Program-made: the position numbers and the translations under genes | The notes under the pieces: generated by a model | What the model was told of the DNA's origin: nothing | Database searches by the model: none | What the model saw: only the letters and a program-made list of their open reading frames with translations | Assembly (NCBI GenBank): GCA_030531915.1 | Contig: JAUNMD010000026.1 | Location: 1 to 10,370, forward strand | Direction of reading: 5' to 3' | Length of the DNA: 10,370 bases | Source: Pseudomonadota bacterium | Lineage (GTDB): Bacteria > Pseudomonadota > Alphaproteobacteria > Rs-D84 | Shown here: positions 1 to 6,480 of the stretch, one piece after another | Layout: each line of letters opens with the position of its first letter | Numbering within the stretch: position 1 is the stretch's first letter

Positions 1-30
1 GGCGCACTTGTTTCTTTATTTGAACTTTAT

Positions 31-57
31 AAAAAATGCGCCGGTGGCGCATTTTTT
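31..57. terminator. Bidirectional intrinsic terminator at the end of pgk
   Basis: A perfect inverted repeat has two 12-base arms (AAAAAATGCGCC and its complement) and a 3-base GGT loop. Read on the minus strand it gives a GC-rich stem followed by six T, directly at the pgk stop codon (56-58), so it should end the nrdR-slt-rnhB-pgk transcript. It is equally good on the plus strand. Bases 1-30 hold nothing I can identify. Confidence 0.88.
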
Positions 58-1225
58 ATTTTTGTTCCAAGATTGCAATTCCGGGCAGGGTGCGACCCTC
101 TATAAATTCCAGAAATGCGCCACCGCCGGTGGAAACGTATGTCATGTCACCCTTGACCCCGCATGCGTCCAATGCCGCGACCGTGTCGCCGCCGCCAATC
201 ACGCTGGTCAATTTTCCCGCGCGGGTTTGTTCCGCGATTGCGCGCGCCAGTGCGAATGTGCCGACCGACCATGTTGGTTGCCATTCGGCCATGCCGACGC
301 TGCCGTTCCAGATGACCGTTGCGGATTTTTCGATTGTTTCAATGTCGTTTGCGCTGGTCTTTGCGCCATCGTCCAAAATGATGTCGGTGTCCGTAATTTC
401 ATCAAATGTTTTGTCGGTACGTGGTGCGTTTGGCGCAAATTCTGGGGCAACACCCTTGTCCAATGGCAACAGTACGTTGCAATCATTGTCGCGCGCAAAT
501 GCCAGTATTTCCAATGCGGTGTCGCGCTGGTCAGGTTCATACAGTGAATTGCCGACGTGCGCGCCACATGCATAGTTAAATGTAGTGCCCAGCGCGCCCC
601 CGATAATCAGGTTGTCCGCCAGTTTGGCCAGTGCCTTTAACACGCCGATTTTTGTGGAAACCTTGCTGCCGGCGACAATCGCGGTCAGTGGGCGCGCTGG
701 GTGCTCCATTACGGCACTCAGGTTTTCTATTTCAGATGCCAACAATTTTCCCGCATATGCCGGCAATATTTCCGCCACGCCGACGGTGCTGGCATGTGCG
801 CGATGCGATACCGCAAATGCGTCATTTACGAATATATCAAACCCGCGTGCCAAATCGGCGGCAAACGCTGGGTCATTTTTTTCTTCGCCGGCATAGAAAC
901 GCACGTTTTCCAACAGGACGACGTCGCCGTCATGCATGGTCGCCATAAACTCTTTGTCCAAGCAATCGGCAATCAATGGCACACCCATGTATTCGGCAAC
1001 GGGGCGCAGTGAAAATTCCATGTTGCGTGCGCCCTTGGGCCGGCCCAAATGGGCACAAATTGCGATTTTTGCACCACCCGCGCGCAGGGCGTTGATGGTT
1101 GGCATGCTCTGGTCAATGCGAAATGGGTCAGTAATTTTGCCATCAACAATTTGAACGTTAAAGTCATCGCGCAGCAATACAAACTTGCCACGGACATCCA
1201 GATTTTCAATCGTGCGTAATTTCAT
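56..1225 (-). CDS. pgk: Phosphoglycerate kinase
   Basis: Catalyses 1,3-bisphosphoglycerate + ADP = 3-phosphoglycerate + ATP, the first ATP-yielding step of glycolysis, in the cytosol. The 389-residue length is normal for the family. The order of motifs is complete: RDDFNV (about 19-24), the substrate-binding HLGRPKG (59-65), VNDAFAVSHRAHAST, AGSKVSTK, WNGSVGMAE (306-314), GGGDT (344-348) and STGGGA (365-370). Several blocks depart from the usual text: RVDFNVP reads RDDFNVQ, GGAKVS reads AGSKVS, and WNGPMG reads WNGSVG. The charged and glycine residues that matter are kept, so I expect an active but divergent enzyme. I chose the ATG at 1225 because AGGA lies 6 bases upstream; a TTG at 1231 would add two residues. 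The start overlaps the rnhB stop by 20 bp, so the two are probably translationally coupled. It is the last gene of the operon. Confidence 0.96.
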   Translation of the reverse strand: MKLRTIENLDVRGKFVLLRDDFNVQIVDGKITDPFRIDQSMPTINALRAGGAKIAICAHLGRPKGARNMEFSLRPVAEYMGVPLIADCLDKEFMATMHDGDVVLLENVRFYAGEEKNDPAFAADLARGFDIFVNDAFAVSHRAHASTVGVAEILPAYAGKLLASEIENLSAVMEHPARPLTAIVAGSKVSTKIGVLKALAKLADNLIIGGALGTTFNYACGAHVGNSLYEPDQRDTALEILAFARDNDCNVLLPLDKGVAPEFAPNAPRTDKTFDEITDTDIILDDGAKTSANDIETIEKSATVIWNGSVGMAEWQPTWSVGTFALARAIAEQTRAGKLTSVIGGGDTVAALDACGVKGDMTYVSTGGGAFLEFIEGRTLPGIAILEQK

Positions 1226-1829
1226 GTTCAATCCTTTCCTTTACTGGTCTGAAACTTTTACGATAATGTTCGTTTATACCATATTTTTCAATCGCTTGCA
1301 AATGTTCGGGGGTGGGATAGCCCGCGTTTTTATCCCATGCGTATTGTGGGTATTGTGCCGCCAAATCGTGCATGATTTTATCACGTGTTTCCTTGGCAAT
1401 AATGGATGCGGCGGCGATTGATAATGATTTGGCGTCGCCCTTTACAATCGGCGTACCGTGCAAATTATGCGGCAATCTGTTCCCGTCAATCAGGCAAAAC
1501 TGCGGCGTTTCCGCCAGATTTTCAACCGCACGCGACATTGCGCACATGGACGCCCATAAAATGTTCAGTTCGTCGATTTCGGCGGGGCTGCATTGGCCAA
1601 CGGCCCAAATTGTATTGTTGGTAATCCAATCGTATGCGGCGGCGCGGGCGTGGGCGGTCATTTGTTTAGAGTCCCGAATAACAACCGGAATTTCAATATC
1701 ACGATTGGGAAATATTACCGCCGCGGCAACAACCGGCCCGCACAGTGGGCCACGACCGGCCTCGTCCACGCCGGCAACAAGGTCAAATCCCGATTCGCGT
1801 TCAAATGTAAAATCAGGTGTCGTGCGCAT
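1206..1829 (-). CDS. rnhB: Ribonuclease HII
   Basis: Cleaves the RNA strand of RNA-DNA hybrids and starts removal of ribonucleotides misincorporated into DNA. The 207-residue product has the RNase HII signature VDEAGRG with acidic residues D22 and E23, a DSK motif (53-55), LIDGN with D115, and GDAKSLSIAAASIIAKETRD with D132. It also has the C-terminal GYPTPEHL...HYRKSF block. The four metal-binding acidic residues expected from the E. coli enzyme are all present. Start choice: ATG 1829 has GGGGGA 10 bases upstream and gives a normal N-terminus. ATG 1847 is an alternative; it overlaps the lytic transglycosylase stop as TGATG and would add MGEIIT, but has no clear ribosome site. Longer extensions would run inside the upstream gene. 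In Caulobacter and relatives rnhB sits next to ccrM (from memory); here they are two genes apart and on opposite strands. Confidence 0.94.
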   Translation of the reverse strand: MRTTPDFTFERESGFDLVAGVDEAGRGPLCGPVVAAAVIFPNRDIEIPVVIRDSKQMTAHARAAAYDWITNNTIWAVGQCSPAEIDELNILWASMCAMSRAVENLAETPQFCLIDGNRLPHNLHGTPIVKGDAKSLSIAAASIIAKETRDKIMHDLAAQYPQYAWDKNAGYPTPEHLQAIEKYGINEHYRKSFRPVKERIEHEITHD

Positions 1830-1846
1830 AGTGATTATTTCCCCCA

Positions 1847-3571
1847 TCAGATAGACAAGCGGTCGGCAATCTGGCGTTGGACGTATTCGTCTTCGCTGTT
1901 GTACAGTGGCCAAATGCCGTTTGCCAATTCTTCCATAGATGTCAGGGGTTGGCCCAATCGGGCGCGATACAGCCACATGTTGGACATTACGCGCTTGATA
2001 TAACTGCGTGTTTCGTATGCTGGAAAACTTTCGATATACAGCAGTGGGTCGTATGTTGAAAAACTCTTTTCAAACTTTACAACCGTGCCCATACCGGCGT
2101 TGTATGCCGCCAACATTTTTATAATGTTGTTATTGATGTTTGGGTGCGCCAACAGGTCCACAATATATTGCTGGCCCAAGAACATGTTGTGTTCAGGATT
2201 GCTCATATCAATATCAGACATGGCGACGTTGTTCTGGCGGGCGACGCGACGCGCGGTGCTGGGCATAATCTGCATCAGGCCATTTGCGCCCGCGTTTGAT
2301 TTTGCGTTTGTTTTGAATCCACTTTCTTGTTTCGTTATGGCCAACAGTAATGCGCGGTCGATTGACCAACCACCCATGGGTTCCCAATCGGGCAGGGGAT
2401 ACTGCGCCGAATAAATAATATCGTCATCAATTTCCAGAATGCCGCGGTCGCGCACCACACCCGCCGACTGAATCGACACGCGTGGCAGACCATATGCCGT
2501 CGCAATCGAATTTACCGCGTGCAATGTGCGATCGGACGCGCGCGCCGTAATCAGGTATTTCAGGTATTCTTCGGCGCGGTCTTTTTGTCCAACCTGTAAT
2601 AATGCCAATGCCATACGACCGTATTTTGTTTCGGTCAACGCATCAATATCATCGTCGGTAAAGTCCTGTTCGAAAAATTCGTATTCAGGTGTATCGCCCA
2701 GCATAACCGCCGACAGTGCGCCATAGAATGCCATCGGGTGTGCCGCCGCCACGCGCCAGAAATTGCGCGCCGTGGTGCGATCGCCATTTGCGTCCGCCGC
2801 GCGCCCCGCCCAGAATGCGGCCTCGGTCTTTCGGGCGTTATTTATTTGTTCCAGTTTCAAAATCTGGCTGAAATATTTTGCGCTTTCTTTGAATTTTTCT
2901 TCTTTGAAATACAGTAATCCCATTGCCCACAGGCCATATTCAGAATTTGCATCAGATGCAACAAAACCCCACTTTTTCGCCAATTCAAATTCGCCATTTG
3001 TATAATACAGGTATGACAAACGTCCCGCCAGACGCCCGTAATCAGATTCGGTCAGTTTGCGTTTGAACAGTGGGTCGGACAGGATTTGACGTGCGGTTTT
3101 GCTGCTGCCGCTGCGGATTGCGCGTTTGAATTTTGTGATTTTTGTGTCGGTTGCCCCAGAATATTTCTTGGCCGTCCATGTTTCGGATTGGGCCGTTTCT
3201 ATTGATGCACCACCACTAATCATATTTGGAACAACGGGTTTGCGGACGGCGGCCTGTTTGATTTTTGCAATTTTGGAAATGCGAACCGCGCCCGGCATAT
3301 CATAGTACTGTTTCATCCACGCGTTCAGTTCCGCCCCGCGCGTGCGATATGTTTTTGATGTATAGCGTTGATATAAAACCTCGTTCATCAACAGGGGATC
3401 GGTCAGTTGTTTTTCCAACTTTTGTGCGGTGGTGATTTTCTCTTTGGATTGCAGCATGAAAATCTGTTCGTACAAACTGGCGTCGGCATCGGTCAAAATG
3501 TTTGGCAAATCTGCGGCGCGCACGGGCACTGACAGTAAAAACGCTGTTAAAAATACAAGGATTTTTTTCAT
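1847..3571 (-). CDS. Soluble lytic murein transglycosylase (Slt family, GH23)
   Basis: A predicted periplasmic enzyme that cleaves the MurNAc-GlcNAc bond of peptidoglycan to give 1,6-anhydro ends. The 574-residue product starts with a clear Sec signal peptide (MKKILVFLTAFLLSVPVRA, cut near residue 19-20). Residues about 30-390 form an all-helical region with TPR-like stretches (for example 175-260), matching the superhelical U/L domains of Slt70. Residues about 400-530 are the SLT domain: AITKQESGF with catalytic E416, GLMQIMPSTA (431-440), LAAYNAG (487-493) and YETRSYIKRV (519-528). The order and spacing are those of family 1A lytic transglycosylases. The start lies 9 bases after the nrdR stop with no obvious Shine-Dalgarno, so translation may depend on ribosomes coming from nrdR. 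The stop overlaps a possible rnhB start. It is somewhat shorter than Slt70 of E. coli. Confidence 0.93.
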   Translation of the reverse strand: MKKILVFLTAFLLSVPVRAADLPNILTDADASLYEQIFMLQSKEKITTAQKLEKQLTDPLLMNEVLYQRYTSKTYRTRGAELNAWMKQYYDMPGAVRISKIAKIKQAAVRKPVVPNMISGGASIETAQSETWTAKKYSGATDTKITKFKRAIRSGSSKTARQILSDPLFKRKLTESDYGRLAGRLSYLYYTNGEFELAKKWGFVASDANSEYGLWAMGLLYFKEEKFKESAKYFSQILKLEQINNARKTEAAFWAGRAADANGDRTTARNFWRVAAAHPMAFYGALSAVMLGDTPEYEFFEQDFTDDDIDALTETKYGRMALALLQVGQKDRAEEYLKYLITARASDRTLHAVNSIATAYGLPRVSIQSAGVVRDRGILEIDDDIIYSAQYPLPDWEPMGGWSIDRALLLAITKQESGFKTNAKSNAGANGLMQIMPSTARRVARQNNVAMSDIDMSNPEHNMFLGQQYIVDLLAHPNINNNIIKMLAAYNAGMGTVVKFEKSFSTYDPLLYIESFPAYETRSYIKRVMSNMWLYRARLGQPLTSMEELANGIWPLYNSEDEYVQRQIADRLSI

Positions 3572-3580
3572 ATTATTATG

Positions 3581-4081
3581 TCAGAACAGCGATGTCTTTG
3601 GCAGGTGGCAAACCACTGCGTCATCGGCGGCCTCTGGTATCTGGTCGATAATTTTTTTGAAATCAGATATACGTGAAAACTTGCGATAAACGGAAACAAA
3701 TCGCACAAATGCGATTGGATCCAGATTCAGCAACGAATCCGCCACCATTTGTCCGACCATCGTGCTGGGCACTGTATCGTCGGCGGTTTCTGTTTCCAAA
3801 CGGCGGTGAATAGATGTTACCAATTTTTCAATCTGTTCGTCACCGACATCACGATTGCGGCATGCCAGTTTAAAACTGCGACGCAATTTTTCGCGATCAA
3901 ATGCCTCTAACTTGCCACTGTTCTTGCGCACCATCAGGTCGCGCATCTGGACGCGTTCAACGGTTGTGAATTTTGCACCGCACTGATTGCATACGCGGCG
4001 ACGCCGAATAATTGCATCTTCGGTGTCGGGACGTGAATCAGTCACGCGGCTGTCGGTTGAATTACAATATGGACATCTCAT
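3581..4081 (-). CDS. nrdR: Transcriptional repressor NrdR
   Basis: An ATP/dATP-sensing zinc repressor of ribonucleotide reductase genes. The 166-residue protein begins MRCPYC, the usual NrdR N-terminus. The zinc ribbon is CPYC (3-6) paired with CNQC after the basic RRRRV stretch. It is followed by an ATP-cone domain (about 48-140) starting VRKNSGKLEAFDREKL and ending LDPIAFVRFVSVYRKF, both near-consensus. Length is typical. An in-frame ATG at 4138 would add 19 residues, but that lies beyond the candidate promoter and breaks the conserved start, so I reject it. No Shine-Dalgarno precedes ATG 4081. It is the first gene of the operon nrdR-slt-rnhB-pgk, divergent from ccrM. No ribonucleotide reductase gene is in the window. 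The inverted repeat at 4114-4130 could allow autoregulation, which is inference. Confidence 0.95.
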   Translation of the reverse strand: MRCPYCNSTDSRVTDSRPDTEDAIIRRRRVCNQCGAKFTTVERVQMRDLMVRKNSGKLEAFDREKLRRSFKLACRNRDVGDEQIEKLVTSIHRRLETETADDTVPSTMVGQMVADSLLNLDPIAFVRFVSVYRKFSRISDFKKIIDQIPEAADDAVVCHLPKTSLF

Positions 4082-4089
4082 ACTGGTAA

Positions 4090-4118
4090 AGAATAGCAAT
4101 CTATTTTGATGCCCGCAA
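4090..4118 (-). promoter_or_regulatory. Candidate nrdR operon promoter
   Basis: On the minus strand TTGCGG (4118-4113) and TATTCT (4095-4090) are separated by 17 bases. The matches to TTGACA/TATAAT are 3/6 and 4/6, so the call is weak. Only 8 bases separate the -10 box from the A of the nrdR ATG, so transcription would begin at or within a base or two of the start codon. That agrees with the missing Shine-Dalgarno. Confidence 0.35.
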
Positions 4119-4130
4119 GTAATATTTGCG
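4114..4130. promoter_or_regulatory. Operator-like inverted repeat upstream of nrdR
   Basis: CGCAA and TTGCG are perfect 5-base arms around a 7-base AT-rich centre, set inside a longer imperfect hairpin (4111-4136, outer arms GCCC/GGGC). One arm overlaps the candidate -35 box of nrdR, as expected of a repressor site. It does not match the NrdR box consensus I remember closely enough to name the regulator. Confidence 0.35.
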
Positions 4131-4143
4131 TCGGGCAAAAAAT

Positions 4144-4174
4144 CGTCTTTTCGGAAAAATCAAGACGTTTTTTT
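4144..4174. terminator. Terminator-like hairpin in the divergent nrdR/ccrM region
   Basis: CGTCTT (4144-4149) pairs with AAGACG (4162-4167) around a 12-base loop, followed on the plus strand by seven T (4168-4174). On the minus strand the same stem is followed by A and six T. The stem is short and the loop long, so efficiency is uncertain. Its position is odd because no gene reads into it from either side. Confidence 0.45.
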
Positions 4175-4215
4175 AGAAAACAATGCTTGTGGGCGAAAAA
4201 TTAGGGGGCGATTTG

Positions 4216-4224
4216 TGATAAAAT
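4216..4224 (+). promoter_or_regulatory. Extended -10 promoter of ccrM
   Basis: TGATAAAAT forms a TGN-extended -10 box (TAAAAT at 4219-4224). No good -35 box lies 16-18 bases upstream (AAAAAT at 4196-4201). Transcription would start near 4231, which places the ATG at 4227 outside the message and leaves a leader of about 14 bases to the ATG at 4245. Confidence 0.5.
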
Positions 4225-4244
4225 AGATGCCGAGAGACGGAGAG

Positions 4245-5345
4245 ATGGAAAAATACCTGAATCAGATTTTGTCTGGTGATTGCATAGAGGTCATGCGCCG
4301 CATGCCGGATGCGTCGGTTGATGCCATCTTTGCCGATTGCCCGTATAATCTGCAACTGGGCGCGAAAACATTGTATCGCCCCGAAGATCAGACGGCCGCG
4401 CGTGCGGTGCGTGATGCGTGGGACGCGTTTGACAGCCCCGCCGCATATGATGAATTTACGCGCGCATGGATGACGGAATGCAAACGCATTCTGAAACCAG
4501 ATGGTGCAATGTGGGTTATCGGCAGTTATCATAACATTTTCCGCGTCGGTGCAATTTTACAGGATTTGGGTTTCTGGATTTTGAATGATATTGTTTGGGT
4601 GAAAACCAATCCTATGCCGAATTTCCGCGGTACACGCTTTACAAACGCGCACGAAACACTGATTTGGGCGACCCCGCGCAAGACAGGTAAATACACGTTC
4701 AATTATGAAACGATGAAGAAATTGAACGGTGGCAAACAGATGCGTTCTGATTGGAATATCAATATTTGTCTGGGCGAAGAACGTGTCAAGGGTGCAGATG
4801 GCAAGAGTTTGCATAACACACAAAAACCAATGGATTTGTTGCGTCGTGTAATATTGGCATCAACCAAGCAGGGAGATGTAATCCTTGACCCATTTGTGGG
4901 CAGTGGTACAACCGCCGCCGCGGCCAAGGAATTGGGACGTAATTTTATCGGAATCGACCGTGAAGAGGCGTATGTGGCTGCTGCACGGGAACGTGTTGCC
5001 GCGGTTAAACCGATTGATTTGACGGATATAGAGGTCGCCGCCCCCAAACGTGCAGAGGTTCGCGTTGCATTCAAAGAATTGCTGGACGCGGGATTGCTGT
5101 ATGTTGGCCAGACGTTGGTCAGCCCGCGTGGCGAACGCGTGATGATTACGCGTGATGCCCAGTTGGCGCACACCCTGTATGGCAAGGCATCAATTCATGT
5201 TATGGCGGCGCGCCTGCAACACAGTGTCAGTTTCAATGGTTGGGATTACTGGTCGGCGGAAAAACGCGATGGGTCGCTAGTTCCTATTGATGAATTGCGT
5301 AAATATGTGCGCGATGTAAAACGTGATATGAAAAAAGCCGCCTGA
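4245..5345 (+). CDS. ccrM: CcrM-type adenine DNA methyltransferase (GANTC)
   Basis: Predicted cell-cycle-regulated N6-adenine methyltransferase that methylates GANTC. The 366-residue protein follows the Caulobacter CcrM sequence closely from memory: GDCIE (11-15), WVIGSYHNIFRVG (90-102), LGFWILNDIVW (108-118), NPMPNFRGTRF (122-132), NAHETLIWA, MRSDW (166-170) and the SAM-binding DPFVGSGTT (215-223). The order motif IV before motif I marks the beta class. Residues about 265-355 form the RAMA-like C-terminal domain with NGWDYW (331-336), which CcrM needs for DNA recognition. The oddity is motif IV: DCPY (31-34) in place of DPPY. Start ATG 4245 has GGAG two bases upstream; ATG 4227 lies upstream of the predicted transcript start. 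A GAATC site (4259-4263) lies in codons 5-7 and could serve self-regulation. Convergent with the small gene at 5365-5706. Confidence 0.95.
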   Translation: MEKYLNQILSGDCIEVMRRMPDASVDAIFADCPYNLQLGAKTLYRPEDQTAARAVRDAWDAFDSPAAYDEFTRAWMTECKRILKPDGAMWVIGSYHNIFRVGAILQDLGFWILNDIVWVKTNPMPNFRGTRFTNAHETLIWATPRKTGKYTFNYETMKKLNGGKQMRSDWNINICLGEERVKGADGKSLHNTQKPMDLLRRVILASTKQGDVILDPFVGSGTTAAAAKELGRNFIGIDREEAYVAAARERVAAVKPIDLTDIEVAAPKRAEVRVAFKELLDAGLLYVGQTLVSPRGERVMITRDAQLAHTLYGKASIHVMAARLQHSVSFNGWDYWSAEKRDGSLVPIDELRKYVRDVKRDMKKAA

Positions 5346-5359
5346 TATTTGGCGGCTTT
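5334..5359. terminator. Bidirectional terminator between convergent ccrM and small gene
   Basis: AAAGCCGCC and GGCGGCTTT form a 9-bp stem around an 8-base loop that contains the ccrM stop codon. On the minus strand the stem runs into six T in all (complement of 5331-5336), a good terminator for the gene at 5365-5706. On the plus strand the T run is only three bases plus a T-rich tail, so it is weaker for ccrM. Confidence 0.8.
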
Positions 5360-5364
5360 GCTGT

Positions 5365-5706
5365 TTAACGTGAATGTGTGCGTTCGTATTCCAACGCTTT
5401 GTATGCCAATTCTTCGGCCCAGTCAATGTCAAACATTGCGGCTGTGGTCGCGGCCTCCATCGCGTCATAACGTTCATCGTAATGTGCGCGACGTGCGGCA
5501 ATCAGTTCCTGTAATTGTGCACGGCGCATTTGCATACGCTGTTCCAGATTTTCTGTTTTGACGATACGACTGCGTTCTTCTATCAATTTCTTGATTTTCT
5601 GGGTTTGAACCAAATCGGCGGTTATGTGTTTCATAATGTCATTCAGTGTCGCGATTTTGTATTCGTGACGGGCGCGTTCAATTAAATAAAATCCATTTGT
5701 GTGCAT
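5365..5706 (-). CDS. Small coiled-coil protein of unknown function
   Basis: I do not recognise this 113-residue protein. It has no signal peptide, membrane segment or cysteine. Residues about 20-85 are rich in Lys, Arg, Glu and Gln with regularly spaced hydrophobics (for example IKKLIEERSRIVKTENLEQR and RRAQLQELIAARRAHYDERY), suggesting one long helix or coiled coil. The tail DIDWAEELAYKALEYERTHSR is acidic and aromatic. The start at 5706 is supported by AAAGG 8 bases upstream and by a near-ideal promoter, so I take it as a real expressed gene. It stands alone: convergent with ccrM, with which it shares a terminator, and divergent from clpP. Its length and helical nature would suit a cytosolic or nucleoid-associated partner protein, but nothing in the sequence fixes that. 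Confidence 0.78.
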   Translation of the reverse strand: MHTNGFYLIERARHEYKIATLNDIMKHITADLVQTQKIKKLIEERSRIVKTENLEQRMQMRRAQLQELIAARRAHYDERYDAMEAATTAAMFDIDWAEELAYKALEYERTHSR

Positions 5707-5728
5707 AATATGTGCCTTTATTTTTTAT

Positions 5729-5757
5729 AACATAGTACACAAAATCATTTTTGTCAA
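5729..5757 (-). promoter_or_regulatory. Sigma70-like promoter of the small coiled-coil gene
   Basis: On the minus strand a perfect TTGACA (5757-5752) is followed after exactly 17 bases by TATGTT (5734-5729). A TTATAAAA stretch overlaps downstream. Transcription would start near 5722, giving a leader of about 16 bases that includes the AAAGG ribosome site. This is the best-matching -35/-10 pair in the window. Confidence 0.75.
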
Positions 5758-5812
5758 TAAAATGCTGTTTAGTTGTATTTTGGACATATTTACCTATATA
5801 TCAGATGTATAA

Positions 5813-5842
5813 ATTCGCGAATCGGATTTTTTGTGGTATAAT
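5813..5842 (+). promoter_or_regulatory. clpP-clpX promoter with embedded palindrome and GANTC site
   Basis: TATAAT (5837-5842) preceded by TGG (5834-5836) makes a consensus extended -10 box. The -35 position is poor (TTCGCG at 5814-5819, 17-base spacing) but lies inside a 10-bp perfect palindrome, ATTCGCGAAT (5813-5822). That palindrome overlaps a GAATC site (5819-5823). Transcription would start near 5849, just before the AAAAGGA ribosome site at 5854-5860. Confidence 0.7.
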
Positions 5843-5867
5843 TCAGAGAAATTAAAAGGATATTTTT

Positions 5868-6449
5868 ATGGCACTGATACCAATGGTTATCGAAGAGTCA
5901 CCACGTGGTGAACGCTCGTTTGATATTTATTCGCGCCTGTTGCGTGACCGTATTGTCATGATAAACGGCCAAATTGAACCGACAATGGCGAACAGTATTG
6001 TGGCGCAGTTGTTGTTCTTGGAATCTGAAAATCCAAATGCGGAAATTTCTGTTTATATCAACAGCCCTGGCGGTGATGTTTCCGCGGGTTGGGCGATTAT
6101 GGACACGATGCAGTATATTAAATCGCCGGTGTCGACCATCGGTATGGGTTTGGTTGCGTCGATGGGTTCTGTCTTGCTGGCGGCGGGTGCGCGGGGAAAA
6201 CGTTTCGTTTTGCCAAATACCCAGATTATGATCCACCAGCCATTGGCTGGGGCCGAGGGCCAGATTACCGATATGGAAATCCGCATGACCCAGTATCAAA
6301 AGAACAAACAGACGTTGATTAAACAAATGGCGTCGTTTACCGGTCGCAGCGAACAAGAATTGTTTGATGCGATGGAACGTGATAACTGGATGAACCCGAC
6401 CGAGGCCAAAGATTTTGGCCTGATTGATGGCATTTTGGAACGCAAATAA
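5868..6449 (+). CDS. clpP: ATP-dependent Clp protease proteolytic subunit
   Basis: Serine peptidase that assembles into a 14-mer barrel and degrades substrates fed by ClpX or ClpA. The 193-residue length is typical. The catalytic triad is visible: S98 in GLVASMGS, H123 in IMIHQPL and D172 in ERDNWMNP. YINSPGGDV (63-71, oxyanion region) and GQITDMEI (131-138) are near-consensus. The C-terminal EAKDFGLIDGI block is intact. The N-terminus is short, as expected for a ClpP whose propeptide is brief. Start at 5868 is supported by AAAAGGA 7 bases upstream. It is followed after 31 bases by clpX, so the protease and its unfoldase are made from one message. The usual upstream tig gene is absent; a divergent unknown gene takes that place. 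Confidence 0.98.
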   Translation: MALIPMVIEESPRGERSFDIYSRLLRDRIVMINGQIEPTMANSIVAQLLFLESENPNAEISVYINSPGGDVSAGWAIMDTMQYIKSPVSTIGMGLVASMGSVLLAAGARGKRFVLPNTQIMIHQPLAGAEGQITDMEIRMTQYQKNKQTLIKQMASFTGRSEQELFDAMERDNWMNPTEAKDFGLIDGILERK

Positions 6450-6480
6450 TTTTTCTTTTACACCCAAGGGATTTTTTGTA

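Noticed and set aside
36..948. Long plus-strand open frames (36-575, 8-547, 585-896, 631-948) opposite pgk
   Set aside because: They lie wholly antisense to a gene with complete family motifs, have no ribosome sites, and show no recognisable domains; they are shadows of codon bias.
1830..1976. N-terminal extension of RNase HII to ATG 1976
   Set aside because: The extension lies inside the lytic transglycosylase C-terminus in another frame and is rich in Arg and Pro without RNase HII similarity; the start at 1829 (or 1847) gives the normal length.
4227..4244. ccrM start at ATG 4227
   Set aside because: It lies upstream of the transcription start predicted from the extended -10 box, has no ribosome site, and adds MPRDGE, which is not part of the family N-terminus.
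4173..4532. Minus-strand 119-residue open frame opposite the ccrM start
   Set aside because: Antisense to conserved CcrM coding sequence and overlapping the ccrM promoter; no domain or ribosome site.
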